A stretch of DNA of 36,520 nt from Pyrinomonadaceae bacterium. Lineage in GTDB: Bacteria > Acidobacteriota > Blastocatellia > Pyrinomonadales > Pyrinomonadaceae. Positions 14,960-22,289 of the stretch are shown here, piece by piece. The stretch is from assembly GCA_023717605.1 (NCBI GenBank), contig JAMQPH010000692.1, forward strand, positions 1 to 36,520, given 5' to 3'. The translations under genes were made by a program, and so were the position numbers. Positions within the stretch are counted from its first letter, which is position 1, and every line of letters begins with the position of its first letter. The notes under the pieces are model-generated. The model was given only the letters and a program-made list of their open reading frames with translations. It searched no databases and had not been told where the DNA came from.

Positions 14960-16026
14960 AGTTATGCCTTTGGTCTCTGTTGCTCTCAGTCTGTCTATTC
15001 GCTTTCTTTTCGTCTGGTTGTAATCGCGAGGGTTACGGTGCGGATGATAAATCGAAAGTTCGTGTCGGGATTGTTTTCGACATCGGCGGCAAAGATGATC
15101 GCTCGTTTAATGCGGCGGCGTGGGCCGGAGCCAAGTGTGCGGAAACTGGCAAGTGGCCCGACGGTTCAAGTTGTGGCAAACCCGCGCTGGGCATTGTGTT
15201 GCGTGATATTGAACCGGGTAATCCCACCTCCATCGAGCCGGCTATGCGCGCGTTTGCTGAGCGCGGATACGATCTGATCATTGGGATTGGCTTCGCGCAA
15301 ACACCTATCATCGAGTCGGTTGCCAAAGATTATCCCAACATCCGCTTTGCCGTAGTCGATGGTGTCAGTGATCTTCCCAATGTAGCGTCTTTGATTTTTA
15401 AAGAACACGAAGGCTCGTATCTGGTCGGGATGCTGGCAGCGAAAACGACTAAGACGGGTACGATTGGCTTTCTAGGCGGGATGGACATCGGCTTGATCCA
15501 TCGTTTTAAGGAAGGATATGAAGAAGGCGCCCGCGCGGTTAATCCCAACATCCGTGTGATACCAAACTACGTCGGTGTGACTGATGCAGCCTGGAACAAC
15601 CCCGGCAAGGGCAAGGAGATTGCCCTGGCGCAAATCAGCAAAGGCGCTGACGTGATCTTCACGGCAGCGGGTAATTCCGGTCTGGGGGCTTTTGACGCCG
15701 TCGAGCAGCAGGGAAAGCAAAACGGACACGCGACCCACTTCGTCATTGGTGTGGACTCAAATCAGAACATGGTTAAGCCAGGCTTTGTGCTGACGAGCAT
15801 GGTGAAACGTGTCGATAATGCTGTCTATGAAATCATCACAGACGTCGTGAACGGTAAGTTCAAAGCCGGCTTCCATGTGTACGGCCTGGAGAAGGACGGA
15901 GTCGGCTACTCGATGGATGATTACAACAAGGGACTGATCCCCGAAGAAGCTATCAAGCAAACCGAAGAAGCACGGCAGAAGATTATCAAAGGCGAGATCA
16001 AGGTGACGGATGCGATGACAAAATGA
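14956..16026 (+). CDS. BMP-family nucleoside-binding lipoprotein of an ABC transporter
   Basis: The 356-residue protein begins MKLCLWSLLLSVCLFAFF with lipobox FSSGC, so Cys22 should be lipidated and the protein anchored in the cell envelope. The mature part has the BMP (PnrA-like) fold: VRVGIVFDIGGKDDRSFNAA (34-53) is the family's first strand and ligand loop, then IGIGFAQTPIIESVAKDYP, TGTIGFLGGMDIGLIHRF, DVIFTAAGNSGLGAFDAVEQ and VIGVDSNQNM. PnrA relatives bind purine and pyrimidine nucleosides. Four-base overlap with the phosphorylase gene and downstream ABC genes support a nucleoside importer. The next gene in the transport unit is displaced by the S23 element. Confidence 0.92.
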   Translation: MKLCLWSLLLSVCLFAFFSSGCNREGYGADDKSKVRVGIVFDIGGKDDRSFNAAAWAGAKCAETGKWPDGSSCGKPALGIVLRDIEPGNPTSIEPAMRAFAERGYDLIIGIGFAQTPIIESVAKDYPNIRFAVVDGVSDLPNVASLIFKEHEGSYLVGMLAAKTTKTGTIGFLGGMDIGLIHRFKEGYEEGARAVNPNIRVIPNYVGVTDAAWNNPGKGKEIALAQISKGADVIFTAAGNSGLGAFDAVEQQGKQNGHATHFVIGVDSNQNMVKPGFVLTSMVKRVDNAVYEIITDVVNGKFKAGFHVYGLEKDGVGYSMDDYNKGLIPEEAIKQTEEARQKIIKGEIKVTDAMTK

Positions 16027-16027
16027 A

Positions 16028-16530
16028 TTTGGTCTTTGGCCTTTGGTCTTTGTTCTTTGATCAGGAATAATCTAACGGCATTATCAACTTAATCCGGAGG
16101 CCTCACCCCATGGAAAGAACAAATTTTGAGAAGCTGCAAGTCTACAAGTTATCGGAGAAACTATCGGATGATATCTGGAGGATAGTCATTCGGTGGGATT
16201 TCCTCGCCAAAGACACTGTGGGCAAACAATTAATACGAGCCGCCGACAGCATAGGTGCGAATATTGCAGAGGGTAGTGGTCGAGGAACCAACCCGGATCT
16301 GCGACGGTTTCTGAGAATCGCGCGCGGATCTTTATATGAAACACAGCACTGGCTACGCCGATCGTACAGAAGAAAGCTTTTAACGGAGAAGCAGGTTAAC
16401 GACCTTCTTCCAATCATTAAGGAGTTGACCCCTAAACTCAACGCCTACTTGCGTTCGATTGGCGCTCTTAAAACAAAACGGTCGGTCTCCTGATAACGGT
16501 AAGACCAAAGACCAAAGACCAAAGACCATT
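16028..16530. mobile_element. Heptad-word inverted-repeat element D enclosing an S23-type gene
   Basis: Left arm: five words TTTGGTC, TTTGGCC, TTTGGTC, TTTGTTC, TTTGATC (16028-16062). Right arm: GACCAAA three times then GACCATT (16503-16530). Left 16031-16057 pairs with right 16501-16527 at 25 of 27 positions. The about 500-base unit holds exactly one gene (16110-16493) with its own Shine-Dalgarno. It starts one base after the BMP stop codon and its right arm overlaps the TTG start of the ABC ATPase. This layout, an S23 gene between complementary ends, is that of intervening sequences in 23S rRNA, but here it sits between protein genes. No target-site duplication is evident. Confidence 0.65.
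16110..16493 (+). CDS. Four-helix-bundle protein of the S23 / 23S rRNA intervening-sequence family
   Basis: ATG 16110 with GGAGG at 16096-16100 gives 127 residues. The sequence has the family's landmarks: an opening [19 protein letters not shown] helix, [19 protein letters not shown] (about 42-60) and [18 protein letters not shown] (about 65-82), then a final long helix. Proteins of this family (TIGR02436) form four-helix bundles; members are encoded in intervening sequences of 23S rRNA genes in Leptospira and Coxiella, and a relative (bAvd) serves diversity-generating retroelements. The molecular role is unresolved. Here the gene lies inside the inverted-repeat element between the BMP and ABC genes and is not related to their function. 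No 23S rRNA or retroelement is present in the window. Confidence 0.88.
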   Translation: MERTNFEKLQVYKLSEKLSDDIWRIVIRWDFLAKDTVGKQLIRAADSIGANIAEGSGRGTNPDLRRFLRIARGSLYETQHWLRRSYRRKLLTEKQVNDLLPIIKELTPKLNAYLRSIGALKTKRSVS

Positions 16531-18037
16531 GCTCGAATTAAGAAACATCACCAAACGCTTCGGGGCCGTGCTGGCAAACGACAAGGTCAGTATTGTCGTT
16601 AAGCCGGGGACGATTCATGCCATCGTGGGTGAAAATGGCGCCGGGAAGTCCACGGCGATGCGCATTGCTTATGGGTTTTACAAAGCTGATGAAGGTGAAA
16701 TCCTGGTCGACGGCCATGTGCACAACATCGAAACCCCTCACGATGCTATCGCCCTGGGAATTGGTATGGTCCACCAGCACTTTATGCTGGTCGACACGAT
16801 GACTGTGGCAGAGAACATTGTGTTGGGCGCTGAACCCGGCAGTGCCGTTGCGCTTGATCTTGCCAAAGCAAGTGTTGAGATTCGCCGGCTCTCGGAAGAA
16901 TTCAAGCTGGCCGTTAACCCGGGTGCTGTGATTGAACACTTGTCGGTTGGCCAGCAACAGCGCGTCGAACTGATGAAAGCGCTTTATCGTCACGCGCGCC
17001 TGCTGATCCTTGACGAACCCACGGCGGTGCTGACCCCACAGGAAGTCGAAGAGTTTTTCACCATCCTGCGAAGAATGCGTGAGCAGGGAAAGACCGTTGT
17101 AATAATCACGCACAAGCTGGCTGAAGTGCTCGCAATTTCGGACGAGGTTACTGTGATGCGGGACGGTCGTGTTGTCGGTCGTTTACAAACAAGTGAAACC
17201 AACGCCGCCGAACTGGCTCGATTGATGGTGGGCCGGGAAGTACTTTTACGCGTCGAAAAAACACCGGCCAAGACAGGAAGTGCCGAGTTGATTGTTCGGA
17301 ATCTCTCAGTTACGACCAGGGGTGGAGCTAAGCCGGTCAAGGACGTTTCGTTTGAAGTGCGCAAAGGCGAGATCTTGGGTATCGCCGGGGTCGAGGGGAA
17401 CGGCCAAACCGAGCTGATCGAAGCACTGGCCGGACTAATCAGCCCATCGCAGCTTTCGGGTGAGATCCGAATTGAAGATCGGGACATCACGAAAGAAGGT
17501 GCGCGACTGCGGCGCGAGTTGGGGATTGCTCATATCCCGGAGGATCGACATCGACGTGGTTTGCTGCTCGAATTCGATCTCGCGGAGAACTCGATTCTCG
17601 GTGTTCACTATCGCCCGCCTATCGTTGCTTACGCCGGCACGTTCCTGGACAACGGGGCTATTCGCAGGCGCACTAAGGAAATTATCGAAGGCTTCGACGT
17701 CCGCCCGGCAAATCCCGATCTGCCCGCGCGCGTTCTCTCGGGCGGCAACCAGCAAAAACTGATCATTGGCCGAGAGTTCAAAGTTGATCCCAAGCTCTTG
17801 CTGGTCTCACAGCCCACTCGAGGCGTTGATATCGGGGCCATCGAGTTCATACATCGCAAGCTGGTTGGTCTGCGCGACTCGGGCTGCGCGGTGCTACTAG
17901 TGTCAGCCGAGCTTGAAGAGGTGACGTCGCTCTCCGATCGCTTGCTGATCATTCACGAAGGACGCATCGTCGGGGAAGTTGACCCGAAGGTCGCAACCAT
18001 CGAGGAGATCGGGCTGCTCATGACGCGGGGACACTAA
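16529..18037 (+). CDS. Nucleoside ABC transporter, double ATP-binding subunit
   Basis: The 502-residue protein has two fused ATPase domains. Domain one: Walker [10 protein letters not shown] (about 34-42), signature [10 protein letters not shown], Walker [12 protein letters not shown], then H-loop ITHKL. Domain two: degenerate Walker [10 protein letters not shown], signature [15 protein letters not shown] and [15 protein letters not shown], where Gln-Pro replaces the catalytic Asp-Glu, as is usual in the second half of ribose/nucleoside importers. It powers the two permeases that follow. The reading begins at TTG 16529 ([13 protein letters not shown]), which overlaps the right arm of element D; no ribosome site precedes it, so initiation must be leaderless-like, coupled or weakened. 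No better start exists upstream in frame. Confidence 0.92.
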   Translation: MLELRNITKRFGAVLANDKVSIVVKPGTIHAIVGENGAGKSTAMRIAYGFYKADEGEILVDGHVHNIETPHDAIALGIGMVHQHFMLVDTMTVAENIVLGAEPGSAVALDLAKASVEIRRLSEEFKLAVNPGAVIEHLSVGQQQRVELMKALYRHARLLILDEPTAVLTPQEVEEFFTILRRMREQGKTVVIITHKLAEVLAISDEVTVMRDGRVVGRLQTSETNAAELARLMVGREVLLRVEKTPAKTGSAELIVRNLSVTTRGGAKPVKDVSFEVRKGEILGIAGVEGNGQTELIEALAGLISPSQLSGEIRIEDRDITKEGARLRRELGIAHIPEDRHRRGLLLEFDLAENSILGVHYRPPIVAYAGTFLDNGAIRRRTKEIIEGFDVRPANPDLPARVLSGGNQQKLIIGREFKVDPKLLLVSQPTRGVDIGAIEFIHRKLVGLRDSGCAVLLVSAELEEVTSLSDRLLIIHEGRIVGEVDPKVATIEEIGLLMTRGH

Positions 18038-18161
18038 TTCTTTGTACTGGGTACTTTGTTCTTTGTACTTTGTATTTCTTCAAGGTCTTGAAAGGCGCAA
18101 CTGCAACGGCACAGAGAACAAAGCACAAAGCACAAAGTCCCAAGTTCTAAGTACAAAGCTT
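18038..18161. repeat. Heptad-word inverted repeat E (ABC ATPase-permease junction)
   Basis: The left arm begins at the first base after the ATPase stop: TTCTTTG, TACTGGG, TACTTTG, TTCTTTG, TACTTTG, TATTTCT (18038-18079). The right arm holds AGAGAAC, AAAGCAC, AAAGCAC, AAAGTCC, CAAGTTC, TAAGTAC (18113-18154). The arms pair over about 30 positions with one gap of eight bases. Words are close to those of elements B and D (CTTTGNN). Thirty bases remain before the permease ATG at 18192, in which CTAGGATC is the only possible ribosome site. Confidence 0.72.
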
Positions 18162-18191
18162 TATAGGACTGAGATCTAGGATCGAAATCCA

Positions 18192-19259
18192 ATGACTCTT
18201 TTCCGTGAACTGCTCTTTCCCTTAGTCGCCGTCGTCGCCGCTTTCATCGTCGGTGGGATACTGATACTCATCATTGGTGACAATCCGTTGCAGGCCTACG
18301 GATTGCTTTTCGGTAGCGCGCTTTCCTGGCCTGTGGGCATCGGCTACACGCTTTTCTACGCGACCCCACTCATTTTCACCGGCCTGGCAGTTCTGGTTGC
18401 TTTTCGTTGCGGCCTACTCAACATCGGAGCCGAAGGCCAACTTTACGTCGCAGCATTTGCTACTGCGTGGGTGGGAATTACTTTCGCCAACCTGTCCCCC
18501 TGGCTGTTGATTCCACTCTGTTTCATAGCCGCTATTCTGGGCGGCGGCGTTTGGGGAGCGATTCCCGGTGTGTTGAAGGCAAAGTTCGGATCTCATGAAG
18601 TTATCAACACAATCATGTTGAACTTCATCGCCGTCATACTGCTGAGTTACTTCACTCAATACCACTACAAGACTCCGGGCGATCCCATCATGCAGACGGT
18701 GCCGATTGGAGACGGGGCACATATTGCGCGCCTTGGCAAGATTGTCCCCGGGTTGCCCGAGTTCATTCCTTTGAACGTCGCGTTTGTGGTGGCCTTGATT
18801 TGTTGCGGACTGGTTTATCTTTTTCTATGGCGAACAAAATGGGGCTACGAGTTGCGAGCCACTGGCACGAATCCCAGTGCCGCCGACTATGGGGGCGTCT
18901 CGGTTCGCAAGCAGATCATCGTGGCAATGACGATCTCCGGTGCTCTCGCCGGAATGGTCGGTATTAATGAAGTCCTTGGCTATCGGTATCGCTATTACGA
19001 TGGCTTCTCGGATAATTATGGCTTTACCGGGATCGCCGTAGCTCTCCTCGGTCGGAACCACCCTGTCGGCGTGATCATATCGGCGCTGCTCTTTGCTGTT
19101 CTCCAGCGCGGCGGCATTCCCGTCGATGCCTTTACCGAACATGTGACCAAGGATATTGTCCAGGTGCTGCAGGGCACGATAATTCTGTTTGTGGCTGCGG
19201 AGGCTTTCTTCCGAGGTCCGTTTGCGAAGTTTGGTCTGCTAAAGCGCTCAAAGGTTTAA
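18192..19259 (+). CDS. Nucleoside ABC transporter permease (first subunit)
   Basis: The 355-residue protein is a multi-pass permease of the BPD_transp_2 / RbsC-like family: at least eight hydrophobic segments, starting LLFPLVAVVAAFIVGGILIL (6-25). Family landmarks are FRCGLLNIGAEGQLYVAAF (about 70-88), the conserved loop near the substrate path, FGSHEVINTIMLNFIAV, and the coupling-helix region TKWGYELRATGTNPSAADYGG, which contacts the ATPase. By family it transports nucleosides with the BMP lipoprotein and the double ATPase. Start ATG 18192. It precedes the second permease by four bases and is surely co-transcribed with it. Confidence 0.9.
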   Translation: MTLFRELLFPLVAVVAAFIVGGILILIIGDNPLQAYGLLFGSALSWPVGIGYTLFYATPLIFTGLAVLVAFRCGLLNIGAEGQLYVAAFATAWVGITFANLSPWLLIPLCFIAAILGGGVWGAIPGVLKAKFGSHEVINTIMLNFIAVILLSYFTQYHYKTPGDPIMQTVPIGDGAHIARLGKIVPGLPEFIPLNVAFVVALICCGLVYLFLWRTKWGYELRATGTNPSAADYGGVSVRKQIIVAMTISGALAGMVGINEVLGYRYRYYDGFSDNYGFTGIAVALLGRNHPVGVIISALLFAVLQRGGIPVDAFTEHVTKDIVQVLQGTIILFVAAEAFFRGPFAKFGLLKRSKV

Positions 19260-19263
19260 CTCA

Positions 19264-20172
19264 ATGACAGAAATCCTGGCCATCTTCTCCTTTGCATTGA
19301 TCTGGTCGACTGTCAGACTATCAGCTCCCTTGATATTGGCCGCACTGGGCGGAATGTTTTCTGAGCGGTCGGGGGTCATCAACATCGCGCTGGAAGGAAT
19401 GATGCTTGCCGGGGCCTTTTCGGCTGCGGCGGTAACACACGCAGTCGGCAATCCGTTTGTAGGCGTGTTAGCCGGGATGACTGCCGGATTGTTGATTGCC
19501 TTGATTCATGCGGTTGCTTGCATTAACTACAGAGCGGATCAGGTTGTGACTGGCACAGCGATTAATATCTTGATGTTCGGCATGCCGGCTTTTCTAAGTG
19601 GCGCCTTCTTTCTATCGTCTGGCTCGACTCCTCAGATTCCCAAGGAGAATCTGATCACTTTGGGTCCGAAGACCATCGCGTTTCTCCTCCTCATCATTAC
19701 GCTGGCTACCTGGTACGTCTTGTATAAAACACCCTTCGGATTACGACTTCGTTCGGTCGGCGAAAATCCCGAGGCCGCCGACGCTGCCGGCGTGCGTGTT
19801 GCTCGTATGCGTTACGCGGGTGTGTTGCTGTCAGGCGTGCTCGCAGGAGTCGCTGGCGCCTACGTTTCGATCGGTCAGTCGTCGCTGTTTACTCGCAACA
19901 TGACTGCAGGCAGAGGTTTCATCGCGCTTGCTGCGTTAATCTTTGGGAAGTGGCGACCCGTGCAGACTTTGCTGGCCTGTTTGTTGTTTGGTTTGACGGA
20001 AGCGGTGACGATCCAGATGCAGGGAGTTATTAAACTTCCATCAGGTGAAGATATCCCTGTTCAATTCATACACATGGTGCCATACGTGCTGACCATTATT
20101 GTCCTGGCAGGGTTTATCGGATCGTCCCGTCCCCCCAAGGCGCTCGGCATCCCCTATCAAAAGGAGCGATAA
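19264..20172 (+). CDS. Nucleoside ABC transporter permease (second subunit)
   Basis: The 302-residue protein is the partner permease, shorter than the first as usual in this transporter family. It has about eight membrane segments. RSGVINIALEGMMLAGAFSA (about 36-55) is the hallmark loop; NYRADQVVTGTAINIL and the coupling segment TPFGLRLRSVGENPEAADAAG (in pieces: FGLRLRSVGENPEAA) follow. Both permeases form the heterodimeric channel fed by the BMP lipoprotein and driven by the double ATPase. ATG 19264 lies four bases after the stop of the first permease, a coupled arrangement. The gene ends 52 bases before the purine nucleoside phosphorylase, which acts on imported substrate. Confidence 0.9.
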   Translation: MTEILAIFSFALIWSTVRLSAPLILAALGGMFSERSGVINIALEGMMLAGAFSAAAVTHAVGNPFVGVLAGMTAGLLIALIHAVACINYRADQVVTGTAINILMFGMPAFLSGAFFLSSGSTPQIPKENLITLGPKTIAFLLLIITLATWYVLYKTPFGLRLRSVGENPEAADAAGVRVARMRYAGVLLSGVLAGVAGAYVSIGQSSLFTRNMTAGRGFIALAALIFGKWRPVQTLLACLLFGLTEAVTIQMQGVIKLPSGEDIPVQFIHMVPYVLTIIVLAGFIGSSRPPKALGIPYQKER

Positions 20173-20224
20173 GACCACTTTCGCTGCGAGACATATTGCG
20201 ATTATTTCGCTAAGCTAAGAAAAA

Positions 20225-21067
20225 ATGCTTGAAGGTTCAGCAGCTTCTAATCTTTATGCGCGTGCCGAACATGCGGCACGCACTATTCGCGCCCGCACAG
20301 CTCTGGATGCGCGTATAGCAGTGGTCCTGGGTAGCGGACTCGGAGGCTTTGCAGAGGAGTTTGACGAAGCGGTGCGCATTCCCTACACCGACATCCCAGG
20401 ATTTGCGGCTTCCACTGTTGCCGGACACGCAGGCAGCCTGGTGATTGGAAAGGTTGGAAGGGTTCCCGTTGTGGCCATGCAGGGACGAGTGCACTTCTAC
20501 GAGGGCTACTCGCTGGAAGAAGTTACCTTCCCGATTCGAACATTCAAGCTGCTGGGAATAGATACGCTTTTGTTGACCAATGCCGCAGGCGGTATCAACG
20601 TTCAATTGAGCGAGGGTGCGCTCATGATAATCAGCGATCATTTGAACTTGATGGGTAGCAATCCGTTGCGCGGTCCTAACGACGAGCGCTTCGGACCTAG
20701 GTTTCCCGACATGACTGAAGTCTATTCTCGCGAGCTGCAGGAAACCGTAGTAGAAGAGGCAAGTGTGTTGGGGATCGAAGTAAGACGGGGCATCTATGCC
20801 GCACTTTCCGGCCCCAGCTACGAGACGCCGGCGGAAATTCACATGTTGCGCTCGTTTGGCGCCGACGCCATTGGCATGAGCACCGTACCGGAAGCAATTG
20901 TAGCGCGCCAAATGGGAATGAACGTTCTGGGCATTTCGTGCATCACTAACATGGCTGCGGGAATCAGTGACGGTCCCATCAACCACGAGGAAGTGATGGA
21001 GATTGGAAACAGGGTAAGAGCTACTTTTACTCAACTGCTGCGTGGCATCATCAGCCGCATCAAGTAA
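20225..21067 (+). CDS. punA: Purine nucleoside phosphorylase (trimeric type)
   Basis: The 280-residue enzyme splits purine nucleosides with phosphate into base and ribose 1-phosphate. Motifs of the trimeric, inosine/guanosine-type family are present: VVLGSGLGGFAEEF (phosphate loop), the histidine loop GHAGSLVIGKVG, MQGRVHFYEGYS, TNAAGGIN, and SGPSYETPAEI with the purine-binding Glu. GISCITNMAAGIS carries the Asn typical of 6-oxopurine specificity. Start ATG 20225 follows an A-rich leader (CTAAGAAAAA) with no clear Shine-Dalgarno. It lies directly behind the transporter, matching uptake followed by phosphorolysis. The downstream gap holds repeat F. Confidence 0.94.
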   Translation: MLEGSAASNLYARAEHAARTIRARTALDARIAVVLGSGLGGFAEEFDEAVRIPYTDIPGFAASTVAGHAGSLVIGKVGRVPVVAMQGRVHFYEGYSLEEVTFPIRTFKLLGIDTLLLTNAAGGINVQLSEGALMIISDHLNLMGSNPLRGPNDERFGPRFPDMTEVYSRELQETVVEEASVLGIEVRRGIYAALSGPSYETPAEIHMLRSFGADAIGMSTVPEAIVARQMGMNVLGISCITNMAAGISDGPINHEEVMEIGNRVRATFTQLLRGIISRIK

Positions 21068-21080
21068 CAGGAAAGCATTA

Positions 21081-21190
21081 GCTGCGGATTTACGCGGATG
21101 AACGCGGATCAAGACAAAATCGGACTAAAGGTTAGGCGTATTGATTAATGCTTTTTCAGATCTGCGTACCTCCGCGTTCATCCGCGGCTG
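21081..21190. repeat. Decad-word inverted repeat F (punA-udk junction)
   Basis: The left arm has ten-base words GCGGATTTAC, GCGGATGAAC, GCGGATCAAG (21084-21113). The right arm has TCTGCGTACC, TCCGCGTTCA, TCCGCGGCTG (21161-21190). The core GCGGATGAACGCGGA occurs perfectly in both arms, and about 24 of 30 positions pair overall. The word type (CGCGGAT) is familiar to me from intergenic repeats of several environmental phyla. The spacer 21114-21160 holds no gene. It belongs to the same structural class as elements A, B, D, E, G and H but with period ten. Confidence 0.72.
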
Positions 21191-21236
21191 AATTGTGTTC
21201 TTTATCGGCGACGCGGGAACGTGTAAGCATAAAAGC

Positions 21237-21872
21237 ATGATAATTGGCATTAGCGGAGGTACGGGGTCGGGCAAAACTACGGTGGCCAACCGCATCCTGG
21301 AATCGGTCAGCGCCAGCGAAGTTGTCTTCATACAACAGGACTCCTACTATCGTAATCTTAAAGACCTTCCCCTGGACTATCGCCAGGTCGCTAACTTCGA
21401 TCACCCGGACGCTCTGGACAACGATCTACTGGTGCATCACATCCGCAAACTCAAAGCAGGCGAACCAATTGATCTGCCGCTTTATGACTTCAAGACCCAT
21501 TCCCGAATGATTGAGACGCGCCTGGTGGAGCCCAAGCCGATTGTTATTGTGGAAGGTATTCTCATCTTTGCCGATCCGCGTTTGCTCGAGCAGATGGATA
21601 TCAAGGTCTTTGTCGACACGCCGGATGACATTCGGTTCATTCGCAGACTTCGGCGCGACATTGCCGAACGTGGTCGGACCGTCGAGTCGGTTATCGAACA
21701 ATACGTCGCCACGGTGCGGCCCATGCACATGCAGTTCGTGGAGCCTTCGAAGCGTTATGCAGACGTGATTATTCCGGAAGGTGGTCACAACCTGGTGAGT
21801 GTCGATTTGATTAGTGGAAAGATTCGCGAGAGGTTGGCAGGAGCTTTAACCTCGGTGGGAGGCCCACATTGA
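21237..21872 (+). CDS. udk: Uridine kinase
   Basis: Udk phosphorylates uridine and cytidine to the monophosphates. ATG 21237 gives the family N-terminus MIIGISGGTGSGKTT with the P-loop at residues 7-15 and a normal length of 211; the longer frame from 21195 lacks support. Other landmarks are QQDSYYRNL, NFDHPDALDNDLL, PLYDFKTHSR (substrate binding), IVEGILIFADPRL, the lid-region Arg cluster FIRRLRRDIAERG, and the C-terminal SKRYADVIIPEGGHN. The enzyme is cytoplasmic and uses nucleosides delivered by the importer. Its stop overlaps the TTG of the cytidine deaminase by four bases. Confidence 0.94.
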   Translation: MIIGISGGTGSGKTTVANRILESVSASEVVFIQQDSYYRNLKDLPLDYRQVANFDHPDALDNDLLVHHIRKLKAGEPIDLPLYDFKTHSRMIETRLVEPKPIVIVEGILIFADPRLLEQMDIKVFVDTPDDIRFIRRLRRDIAERGRTVESVIEQYVATVRPMHMQFVEPSKRYADVIIPEGGHNLVSVDLISGKIRERLAGALTSVGGPH

Positions 21873-22288
21873 GCGAAGAGTCCTTACAGTTGCTTCTGGA
21901 AACGGCGACGGCCGCACGTTTGCAATCCGTAGCACCGTTTTCCAACTTCCTGGTAGGCGCCGCCGTGAGGACAGAGAGCGGCAAGGTGTACATCGGTTGC
22001 AACGTCGAGAGCGCGAGCTATGGTCTAACGGTCTGTGCCGAGCGGGTGGCAATCTGGAAGGCCCTGTCGGAAGGTGAGCGTCACTTCACGGAGTTGGCTG
22101 TGGTGGCGGATACCGAATCGTTGACGCCGCCTTGTGGCACCTGTCGCCAGATTATTTGGGAGTTCGCCAAGCACGCGACGATCGTGTTAGGTAACCTGCG
22201 GGGACAACGGGAGACGGTGTCCATCAAGGATCTCTTGCCGCGCGCGTTTGACGCCAGGTTCCTGAAGGAAGTCATGGGACACAAGTGA
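21869..22288 (+). CDS. cdd: Cytidine deaminase
   Basis: The 139-residue enzyme converts cytidine or deoxycytidine to uridine forms. Start TTG 21869 overlaps the udk stop (TTGA), with GGGAGG about eight bases upstream. Zinc ligands are Cys56, Cys89 and Cys92 (TVCAERV and PPCGTCRQ), and Glu58 is the proton shuttle; the substrate loop CNVESASYGLT is intact. The length and three-cysteine zinc site mark the small homotetrameric type as in Bacillus. Combined with the phosphorylase and kinase around it, cytidine can be routed to uridine, then either to UMP or to uracil. The next gene begins one base after its stop. Confidence 0.94.
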   Translation: MSEESLQLLLETATAARLQSVAPFSNFLVGAAVRTESGKVYIGCNVESASYGLTVCAERVAIWKALSEGERHFTELAVVADTESLTPPCGTCRQIIWEFAKHATIVLGNLRGQRETVSIKDLLPRAFDARFLKEVMGHK

Positions 22289-22289
22289 C

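Noticed and set aside
20237-21112. 291-codon minus-strand open frame
   Set aside because: Antisense to the purine nucleoside phosphorylase; low-complexity, His/Gln-rich translation typical of shadow frames.
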